NCBI GenBank assembly: GCA_965372385.1
Contig: CBDVCD010000178.1
Location: 1 to 7,127 of the forward strand
Source: JASJBU01 sp965372385
Lineage (GTDB): Bacteria > Pseudomonadota > Gammaproteobacteria > Chromatiales > Chromatiaceae
Length of the DNA: 7,127 nt
Direction of reading: 5' to 3'
The notes below the pieces were generated by a model that saw nothing but the letters and a program-made list of their open reading frames with translations, searched no databases and was not told where the DNA came from. Both the position numbers and the translations under genes were made by a program. Of the stretch, positions 1-4,724 are shown one piece after another; the first letter of the stretch is position 1; every line of letters begins with the position of its first letter.

Positions 1-65
1 TACCGTTATCTCATGCTCTGATTTTTCTTCTCCATATATTTCAATATGTTGGCACATTGAAAGGG

Positions 66-380
66 CTGATCCATGAAGTTACGCATGCTGAGATGCTATT
101 TGATGTTGTCATTGGTGTAACGCTCCCCCCGGGGATTGATGGCATGTCCGCCCTTCTCTACTACTTCGGCAGCAAGAGAGATGTCGGTGGTGATGACCAG
201 ATCGTCCTGCTGCAGCCGCTTGACGATCTCGTTGTCCGCCACATCGAATCCACCCGCCGGTTGTTGCGCGATTTCCATGGGACGTTCCAGGGTGTAGGTG
301 GCAGCGCCCGTATGGGCACTGAAGTGGAGGGTGCCGGCTAGCAGCGTGGCGAGGAGAATGCGTTTTGTTAGATCGCTCAT
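66..380 (-). pseudogene. Truncated, chimeric UPF0178 (YaiI/YqxD, DUF188) remnant with in-frame stop
   Basis: The open frame from the ATG at 380 down to a TAG at 96-98 gives 94 residues. From about 260 downward the product matches the central and C-terminal core of the UPF0178 family: it contains GFDVADNEIVKRL, DLVITTDISLAAEV and NPRGERYTNDNI. After the TAG the same frame continues with HLSMRNFMDQ (down to about 66), which is the next conserved block of the family (typically N-I-R-E-R-L-x-M-R-D-F-M-D). One GAG-to-TAG change would explain the stop. After that block the similarity ends. The family's N-terminal half, with its WVDADACP motif, is absent. In its place (261-380) is a hydrophobic, signal-peptide-like segment (KRILLATLLAGTLHFSAHTGAA) that I do not recognise. 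The intact family is about 150 residues and cytoplasmic, so an exported half-domain makes little sense. I infer a dead gene. Expression of the 94-residue chimera is possible but unlikely, and no clear ribosome binding site precedes its ATG. Confidence 0.72.
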
Positions 381-486
381 AAAACTATTCTGACAGTGTA
401 TGATGTGGGGAAAAACTGCCTGACTATCTGGAAATAGCCCGGTCTATGGCAGAATAGCCTCATATTGAATAACGGGTAACCGCTCC
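381..486. promoter_or_regulatory. Divergent intergenic region upstream of the sel1-gspAB cluster
   Basis: This 106-bp gap lies between the minus-strand remnant and the plus-strand cluster, so it must hold the cluster's promoter if the cluster is transcribed from here. An 8-bp inverted repeat, CTATTCTG (385-392) and CAGAATAG (450-457), brackets it. The best plus-strand sigma-70-like pair I can see is CTGACT (420-425) with TCTATG (443-448) at 17 bp spacing, which is a poor match. The promoter is therefore inferred from context more than from sequence. Confidence 0.3.
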
Positions 487-888
487 ATGCATAAAAAATT
501 TACTTCCATGATCTTGTCCGGGTTGTTGTTTTTTCCGGCCTTCGCGCAGCCCGCCGATTTCAACTCGGCCTATGCCGCCTACGAGTCGGGCGACTATCGA
601 CAGGCCTATAGAGCCCTTAAAAGACTCGCTCGGCATGACAATGGGGAAGCCCAATATCTCCTGGGCCTACTCTTTGTAAATGGGCAGGGCGTCGAACAGA
701 ACTCGGAACAGGGCCTCAGCTGGCTGAAACAGTCGGCGGAAAATGGCTCCTATTTTGCCGCGGCGGAACTTGCTCAGATCTATATCGCCGGCAAGGGGAT
801 CGAGATGAATGATCAGGAGGCGGCCAAGTGGATTGAGCTGTCGACCGCCCTGGCGGAAGAAGGGGAAACCGAGCAGGAGTGTGATTAG
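487..888 (+). CDS. Small secreted Sel1-repeat protein
   Basis: This 133-residue protein starts with a signal peptide: lysines at 3-4, a hydrophobic core around 8-18, and a likely cut after AFA (18-20). The mature part, roughly 25-50, looks like a TPR-type helix pair (AYAAYESGDYRQAYRALKRL). Two Sel1-like repeats follow. Residues about 53-88 carry GEAQYLLGLLFVNGQGV and SEQGLSWLKQSAENG; residues about 89-123 carry AAELAQIYIAGKGI and EAAKWIELS. Sel1 repeats form alpha-alpha superhelices used for protein-protein binding, so a periplasmic adaptor role is plausible. It has no lipobox and ends in an acidic tail with a single Cys at 132. The ATG at 487 is chosen because it includes the basic n-region; a later ATG at residue 8 would remove it. 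The gene ends 12 bp before gspA, so the two are probably cotranscribed and the protein may act with GspAB. The partner is inference; the family call is firm. Confidence 0.85.
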   Translation: MHKKFTSMILSGLLFFPAFAQPADFNSAYAAYESGDYRQAYRALKRLARHDNGEAQYLLGLLFVNGQGVEQNSEQGLSWLKQSAENGSYFAAAELAQIYIAGKGIEMNDQEAAKWIELSTALAEEGETEQECD

Positions 889-900
889 GTCAGCGTCACC

Positions 901-2607
901 ATGAAGTTCAGCGACTTTGGTTTCAAGGAAAATCCATTTTCCATCACCCCTGATCCCCGTTATCTCTACCTCAGTCGTGGGCATGAGGAGAGCCTGGCGC
1001 ACCTGATCTATGGTACCGGGCCGAATGGTGGCTTTGTCCAGCTGACCGGTGAGGTGGGTTCCGGCAAGACTATGCTGGTGCGTAGCCTGCTGGAACAGAA
1101 GATGGATAATGTGGACATCGCCCTGGTCCTCAATCCCCGGGTCTCACGGCGGGATTTCCTGGCAACAATCTGTGATGAGCTGGGTATTGCCTATCAGGGG
1201 CCTCCCTACCTGCTCAAGGAACTCAATGACAAACTGACGCAACATCTACTCACCACCTACGAGGCGGGCCGGCATACCGTACTGGTGGTGGACGAGGCGC
1301 AGAACCTCAGTCCCCGAGTGTTGGAGCAGGTACGTTTGTTGACCAATCTGGAGACCACGCGCCACAAACTGCTGCGTATCATTCTGGTAGGTCAGCCTGA
1401 GTTACAGCAGCTGCTGTCGAGAAAAGATCTGCGCCAGGTGGATCAACGAATTACCGCTCGCTATCATCTCTCTCCGCTGGGTCGGGGAGAAACGGCTGGA
1501 TATATCCGCCATCGGCTCGCCGTTGCCGGCATGCGGGATGACCTTTTTACTCCCGTGGCGCTCTACCTGATCTACCTGCTCACCAGAGGCTTACCCAGGA
1601 AGATCAATACCCTCTGTGAGCGGACCCTGTTGGCAATTTTTACTACTGGCTCAAGACGGGTCACCAGCGGGCTGGTTTGGCGGGCAGCACGAGAGATCAA
1701 AGGGCGCTACAGGGGGGGCAGGGTCAGCAGATGGGTGGCAATGGGCCTGGTACTACTCGCCACGGCATCAGCCGCCTGGTGGTCCCTCACTGTGCTTGAC
1801 CGGCAGACCCCGGAGGTACTTGCCCGGGTCCAGTCATTGTGGTCCTTTGCAATTGAGGAAACCAGGGAAGAGATGGCGCAAACCCATTCAGCGGAAAATG
1901 CTCTCTTGCCTGAAACAGCTCATGCAACCTCAAGGGGGATAATGCAGGTGGAGGAGATTGCACGGCCAAAACCTGCTGCCATGCTTGCGAGCAGGGAGTT
2001 GGAGGTTGCCAGTCCCAGGTTTGTGTCGTCGCGTCCAACCATACGGCAACGGCTTTTTGCGCTGTGGGGTAAAAATGTGTCAGCAGAATCTGCGCGGGAT
2101 ATGTGTAATGAGGCAAGGGAGTTCGGTTTGCGCTGTCAACGTGGAGCAGCTGATTGGGATGATCTGATCAGGATGAACCGGCCAGCCCTGTTGACCTTGA
2201 AAGAGGGAGGCGTACAACACCAACTATTACTACTCGGGATCAGCGGCGGTAAACTGCTGATCGATGATGGAGATGAAGAGGGATGGGTCCAGCAGAGTGA
2301 GATCTCACAGCTTTGGAAGGGTGACTATGTTTTGTTTTGGCGTCCTGCCACCGCGACATTTGTGGGCCCGGGGTCATCTGGCGAGGCAGTAACCTGGCTG
2401 CGCGAACGGCTGTCGATGGCGGATCGGAAACCGCTTCCGACAATCATTGGTCTGGATCACTTTGATGGCGAGTTGAAACAGCGTCTGCAGGGGTTTCAGG
2501 GTAGGCATGGATTGGAGGTCGACGGTTTGGCTGGTTCGCACACCATGATCTTTCTGAATAATCTACAACTGTCTGTTGGTACTCCGACACTCAGAAGAGG
2601 GGAGTGA
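901..2607 (+). CDS. gspA: GspA/ExeA-type AAA+ ATPase with periplasmic peptidoglycan-binding tail
   Basis: The 568-residue product starts with the family signature FGFKENPFSITPDPRYLYLS. Walker A is GEVGSGKT (50-57), Walker B is VLVVDE (127-132), a sensor-like segment is ILVGQPEL, and an arginine-containing QRITARY lies at 182-188. One membrane segment lies at about 278-299 (WVAMGLVLLATASAAWWSLTV), leaving the ATPase in the cytoplasm and the rest in the periplasm. Around 385-475 is the C39-peptidase-like domain typical of GspA (LWG, C402, GLRC412, NRPALLTL, LFWRPA). About 491-556 is a PG_binding_1 domain with FQGRHGLEVDG at 532-542. In Aeromonas, ExeA binds peptidoglycan and, with ExeB, promotes assembly or passage of the type II secretin through the wall. 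The ATG at 901 fits the family N-terminus and has only a weak upstream AGG (887-889). The gene sits 12 bp after the Sel1 gene and 1 bp before gspB. Length and domain order are normal for the family. Confidence 0.93.
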   Translation: MKFSDFGFKENPFSITPDPRYLYLSRGHEESLAHLIYGTGPNGGFVQLTGEVGSGKTMLVRSLLEQKMDNVDIALVLNPRVSRRDFLATICDELGIAYQGPPYLLKELNDKLTQHLLTTYEAGRHTVLVVDEAQNLSPRVLEQVRLLTNLETTRHKLLRIILVGQPELQQLLSRKDLRQVDQRITARYHLSPLGRGETAGYIRHRLAVAGMRDDLFTPVALYLIYLLTRGLPRKINTLCERTLLAIFTTGSRRVTSGLVWRAAREIKGRYRGGRVSRWVAMGLVLLATASAAWWSLTVLDRQTPEVLARVQSLWSFAIEETREEMAQTHSAENALLPETAHATSRGIMQVEEIARPKPAAMLASRELEVASPRFVSSRPTIRQRLFALWGKNVSAESARDMCNEAREFGLRCQRGAADWDDLIRMNRPALLTLKEGGVQHQLLLLGISGGKLLIDDGDEEGWVQQSEISQLWKGDYVLFWRPATATFVGPGSSGEAVTWLRERLSMADRKPLPTIIGLDHFDGELKQRLQGFQGRHGLEVDGLAGSHTMIFLNNLQLSVGTPTLRRGE

Positions 2608-2608
2608 G
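2592..2608 (+). promoter_or_regulatory. Ribosome binding site deciding the gspB start
   Basis: The purine run AGAAGAGGGGAG (2593-2604) lies just upstream of the ATG at 2609 and inside the last codons of gspA. It supports translation of gspB from 2609, not from the in-frame GTG-type codon at 2576, which lies within gspA and has no such site. The gspA stop (2605-2607) is separated from the gspB ATG by one base, so translational coupling is likely. Confidence 0.7.
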
Positions 2609-3259
2609 ATGTCACTGATTCTGGATGCATTAAGAAAGGCGGAGCGTCATCACCGGTTGGGTGAGGTACCCGGAATTGGTGGGTCAATGACAGCTGAACC
2701 GGTTCGCTCCCGCTGGCTTGGGTTGCTGCTGCCATCCTTGCTGGCCATTGCCATGTTGATCCTGGGGTTCTATCTGGGAGGCACTAGCACGCCAGAGATA
2801 ACAAGCGTTCCGGAACAAACTGATCTCAGTTTACCCCTACCTGAATCCATGCTACCAGAACCCTTGAAAGCAGACCCAGTCAAACCTCCGCCTGTTGCCG
2901 AGATCGAAACGCCGGAACAGACGAATTCGGTGGTGCCCGTTGTAGAAGAGCCGGTTGTCACACCACCGACAGTCGATATGCCGGTTCCTGAAAAAACCAT
3001 AAGATCCACACCGGCCCCCGCTGCTCCCAAGCAGCAGAGCGAACTACCGGATGGTTTTGTTGAAAACCTGCCCACCCTCAATATAGATATTCACAGTTTT
3101 GATGAGCAGTCGCACCTCAGCTATGTCTTGATCAATATGAAGAAATACCGGGAGGGCGAGTATTTGAAGGAGGGGCCATTGCTTTCAGAGATAGTGCGAG
3201 AGGGTGTGGTGTTGGAGCATATGGGTGAGCGGTTTATCCTGCCGATAGGGAATAATTAG
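2609..3259 (+). CDS. gspB: GspB/ExeB-type general secretion pathway protein B
   Basis: From the ATG at 2609 the product is 216 residues and opens with MSLILDALRKAER, the hallmark cytoplasmic start of GspB proteins. An in-frame extension to 2576 adds 11 residues that lie in gspA and do not match the family. A membrane segment spans about 36-58 (WLGLLLPSLLAIAMLILGFYLGG). A proline-, glutamate- and valine-rich linker (about 60-150) follows and would reach into the periplasm. Residues about 153-213 form the C-terminal T2SSB domain: LPTLNIDIHSFDEQSHLSYVLIN, KYREGEYLKEGPLLSEIVREGVVLEHMGERFILPI. GspB partners GspA in the inner membrane; the C-terminal domain acts in the periplasm during secretin placement. 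Gene order and 1-bp spacing after gspA agree with this. None of the core type II genes (gspC-gspN) is in the window, so whether the pair serves a type II system here cannot be seen. Confidence 0.92.
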   Translation: MSLILDALRKAERHHRLGEVPGIGGSMTAEPVRSRWLGLLLPSLLAIAMLILGFYLGGTSTPEITSVPEQTDLSLPLPESMLPEPLKADPVKPPPVAEIETPEQTNSVVPVVEEPVVTPPTVDMPVPEKTIRSTPAPAAPKQQSELPDGFVENLPTLNIDIHSFDEQSHLSYVLINMKKYREGEYLKEGPLLSEIVREGVVLEHMGERFILPIGNN

Positions 3260-3321
3260 CTGGTACTCATGAAGATTCGATCCCCAGGTAGTCTTGAGGG
3301 TTGCAAGCTTCAGTGATGGAT

Positions 3322-3349
3322 TGATGTCTCTTTTCGTGAAGAGACATTA
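3322..3349 (+). terminator. Hairpin after gspB, candidate terminator
   Basis: A perfect stem, ATGTCTCTT (3324-3332) and AAGAGACAT (3339-3347), closes a 6-base loop TTCGTG. A G-T and a T-A pair extend it by two. It lies 62 bp past the gspB stop. There is no T-tract after it (TATGTAC follows), so intrinsic termination is uncertain; it may be a 3' stabilising structure instead. Confidence 0.35.
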
Positions 3350-3353
3350 TGTA

Positions 3354-3375
3354 CAACCATCGGTCAACATGGTTG
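3354..3375. repeat. Second hairpin in the post-gspB gap
   Basis: The sequence holds a perfect 7-bp inverted repeat, CAACCAT (3354-3360) and ATGGTTG (3369-3375), around an 8-base loop. It begins seven bases after the first hairpin. Its role is unknown. Confidence 0.4.
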
Positions 3376-3396
3376 AATGGCATTGAATCTTAATAA

Positions 3397-3417
3397 CCTG
3401 ATGCTATGTACATCAGG
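3397..3417. repeat. Third hairpin in the post-gspB gap
   Basis: The sequence holds a perfect 7-bp inverted repeat, CCTGATG (3397-3403) and CATCAGG (3411-3417), around the 7-base loop CTATGTA. The bases ATGTAC, also present next to the first hairpin (3349-3353 area), recur here. Its role is unknown. Confidence 0.4.
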
Positions 3418-3440
3418 GATGCAGCAGGAAAATCAGGGAT
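3412..3440. repeat. 9-bp direct repeat ATCAGGGAT, 20-bp period
   Basis: ATCAGGGAT occurs at 3412-3420 and again at 3432-3440. The 20-bp period is about two helical turns, which would place both copies on one DNA face. The first copy overlaps the right arm of the third hairpin. A regulator site for the downstream small gene (about 110 bp away) is one reading; chance is another. Confidence 0.3.
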
Positions 3441-3551
3441 TTAGAAAATAACAAACGTCCGATGTTTTTATATGCGGAATTAAGAATAATTAGTTTACAT
3501 TACCCCTGAACAGACGACTTTTTAAGACAACTGAGCAGAATATATTTCGAT

Positions 3552-3785
3552 ATGGTAATTGGCATAATCATCGCCTTTTTAATCACCCTGGTGATAGGGA
3601 TTTCCGTAGGTGTTGTTATCGCTATCGCTCTGCGAGAGATCGATGGCCATATCTATGAAGGGAGAAATCTGGCTCCTCCGCGTCGGGTATTCAAAAGCTA
3701 TCTACAGGAGATGAGGGACTCGAGGGGTCGAGTGGCGCAGGCAGGGACTAAAAAGCCCCCACGTCATCTTCACTATCGGGAATAG
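3552..3785 (+). CDS. Small single-pass membrane protein, function unknown
   Basis: This 77-residue frame opens with a strongly hydrophobic segment at about 2-27 (IGIIIAFLITLVIGISVGVVIAIAL), enough for one membrane span. A polar, arginine- and lysine-rich tail of about 50 residues follows (REIDGHIYEGRNLAPPRRVFKSYLQEMRDSRGR), ending KKPPRHLHYRE. By the positive-inside rule the tail should face the cytoplasm. I do not recognise a family. The coding call rests on the coherent membrane-plus-basic architecture and on no competing frame. The start is uncertain: no good Shine-Dalgarno precedes the ATG, the nearest purine stretch (GAGCAGAA, 3533-3540) being rather far away. The gene stands alone: a 292-bp gap lies upstream and the inverted-repeat element begins 38 bp after its stop. 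Confidence 0.55.
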   Translation: MVIGIIIAFLITLVIGISVGVVIAIALREIDGHIYEGRNLAPPRRVFKSYLQEMRDSRGRVAQAGTKKPPRHLHYRE

Positions 3786-3823
3786 CGATCAGTGACAGGT
3801 TATTGATCTTCCCGTATGCAATT

Positions 3824-4113
3824 ATACCCATCACGGATAGGTTTCCCCGGAAATCGCACGCCCTCCTTGCCCCACGGCGGCGTTGCGCCGTACGGTTGCG
3901 CTGTCCTGCTCCTCCGTCCGGTCCTGGGTGCACATCCGTATGCACCCGTTCGGTTCTGCGAACCGTACCCTTGCAATAGACTGGCTATTACGCGTCATCG
4001 CGCGCCGTGCATGGATGCACAAGTGTCGCAAGCAAAGGATGTGCAGGAGCGACCCTTGCCATGGAACAAGGATGACGCACCCTTCCTCGGGAAAACCTAT
4101 CCGTGATGGGTAT
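3824..4113. mobile_element. MITE-like non-coding element with 21-bp terminal inverted repeats
   Basis: Positions 3824-3844 and 4093-4113 are perfect 21-bp inverted repeats whose shared core is CCCATCACGGATAGGTTT. The symmetry continues imperfectly inward for about 35 bases: CTCCTTGCCCCACGGC on the left against ATCCTTGTTCCATGGC on the right, read on the opposite strand. The 290-bp interior has no convincing gene and holds further hairpins: GGGTGCA/TGCACCC (3926-3947), CGGTTC/GAACCG (3951-3965), AATAG/CTATT (3975-3989) and CCTTG/CAAGG near 4057-4074. Both ends carry TA next to CCC/GGG, which would fit a TA target duplicated by an IS630/Tc1-type transposase. That is inference: no longer target duplication is visible (left flank GCAATT, right flank GCTTTT). 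Its GC-rich interior contrasts with the AT-rich left flank. It could equally be an intergenic repeat family not moved by a transposase, or a bidirectional terminator. Confidence 0.65.
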
Positions 4114-4123
4114 GCTTTTACAA

Positions 4124-4534
4124 CTATCCCATACTGGGCACCTGTAGATCGGCCGGCGGGGTGGGTGAGTTCTGGTGCATCAGGATACGCCAGCCATTCG
4201 CACCCTTGCGATAGGTATTGCTGGCATAGACTGACTGTCTGCCCTGCTGTCCCGCAACCTGTACCTGCTCCTCGACCAGATGAATGGCCAGGTCACCGGC
4301 CTCAATCCAGGCCAGGTGCTTGATCTCCATGTCGAGTTGCATCTCTCCTCCCAGCAATGGCTCCCAGGCCTTGCGAATGGAGGCTGTTCCCCGTTGGGCT
4401 GGCGTCATTGGTAGTAGACAGAGGATTTCGTCAGAGTCTTCCCAGACAGACATCATGGCATCCAGGTCATTTTCGTCGATAGCATCGTAGTAGCTGTCCT
4501 CTGCGTCCTGGGGGGTAGAGAAATTCACACTCAT
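4124..4534 (-). CDS. NTF2/SnoaL-like (DUF4440/SgcJ-type) domain protein
   Basis: This 136-residue cytoplasmic protein has no signal peptide or membrane segment. The whole length fits one NTF2-like alpha+beta cone fold. Helix 1 is TPQDAEDSYYDAIDENDLDAMMSVWEDSDEI (about 7-37), followed by the family's GTASIRKAWEPLL (49-61), strands WIEAGDLAIHLVEEQVQV (76-93) and QSVYASNTYRKGANGWRILMHQNSP (100-124). The A-x-x-x-x-Y-x-A-...-D-x-x-A-M-M-x-V-W pattern and the closing G-W-R-I-x-x-H-x-x-S-P are typical of DUF4440/SgcJ-like proteins. That fold serves many small-molecule-binding or isomerase roles, so the substrate cannot be read from sequence. The start ATG at 4534 has an AGGG about 10 bases upstream on the minus strand. 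The gene is divergent from parC across 190 bp, and its stop lies 10 bp from the end of the inverted-repeat element. Confidence 0.82.
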   Translation of the reverse strand: MSVNFSTPQDAEDSYYDAIDENDLDAMMSVWEDSDEILCLLPMTPAQRGTASIRKAWEPLLGGEMQLDMEIKHLAWIEAGDLAIHLVEEQVQVAGQQGRQSVYASNTYRKGANGWRILMHQNSPTPPADLQVPSMG

Positions 4535-4724
4535 TTTTTTAGGCCCTGGTTATGTTTGTCGATCTTAAAACAAAGCTTGTTATGGTTTGGAAACGCACGT
4601 TGTTCAGGCCGATTCTAAAGCAACTCTTGGTTCAGTAGAACCCAGAACACCGCGCCCATATTCACTAAGTTGATTCCTTTCCGTATCATGCAGCGGCATT
4701 CCGCAACGGACCGAATTGCCAACC
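4535..4724. promoter_or_regulatory. Divergent intergenic region between the NTF2-like gene and parC
   Basis: These 190 bp must carry promoters for both genes. For the minus-strand gene TAAGAT (around 4562-4567 on the opposite strand) could be a -10, but no good -35 is spaced correctly. For parC no convincing sigma-70 pair was found. A hairpin lies at 4626-4645: CTTGGTTC, loop AGTA, GAACCCAG, with 7 of 8 pairs. It would fall in the parC leader or operator. Confidence 0.35.

Larger units (their letters stand above)
3260..3551. other. AT-rich intergenic gap between gspB and the small membrane-protein gene
   Basis: No coding frame is supported in these 292 bases. The gap holds three hairpins, the ATCAGGGAT pair, and an AT-rich inverted repeat AATTA/TAATT (3478-3491). 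A possible weak promoter is TTGAAT (3383-3388) with TATGTA (3405-3410) at 16 bp, and TTTACA around 3494 could be a -35 without a convincing -10. The base composition is clearly lower in GC than in the neighbouring genes. Confidence 0.6.

Noticed and set aside
1..65. Possible further coding beyond the UPF0178 remnant
   Set aside because: After the FMDQ block the frame loses family similarity and meets another stop within about 20 codons; too little sequence is present to name anything.
57..341. Plus-strand 94-residue frame over the UPF0178 remnant
   Set aside because: It is the antisense of clearly family-matching minus-strand sequence and has no recognisable domain.
2576..2608. Upstream start for gspB adding 11 residues
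   Set aside because: The extension lies inside gspA, has no ribosome binding site, and the family begins with MSLILDALRKAE at 2609.
3270..3290. TTCGATCCCC resembling a tRNA T-arm
   Set aside because: No acceptor, D or anticodon arms can be formed around it.
3816..4323. Overlapping frames on both strands across the inverted-repeat element (for example 3816-4106 plus, 3831-4031 minus, 3883-4323 plus)
   Set aside because: They run through the terminal repeats and internal hairpins, have low-complexity Arg/Pro/Cys-rich translations, match no family I know, and one overlaps the NTF2-like gene. They look like chance frames in a GC-rich repeat.
4716..4724. TTG start for parC
   Set aside because: It adds only MPT; the ATG at 4725 fits ParC N-termini better. 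A close GGA upstream of the TTG leaves slight doubt.
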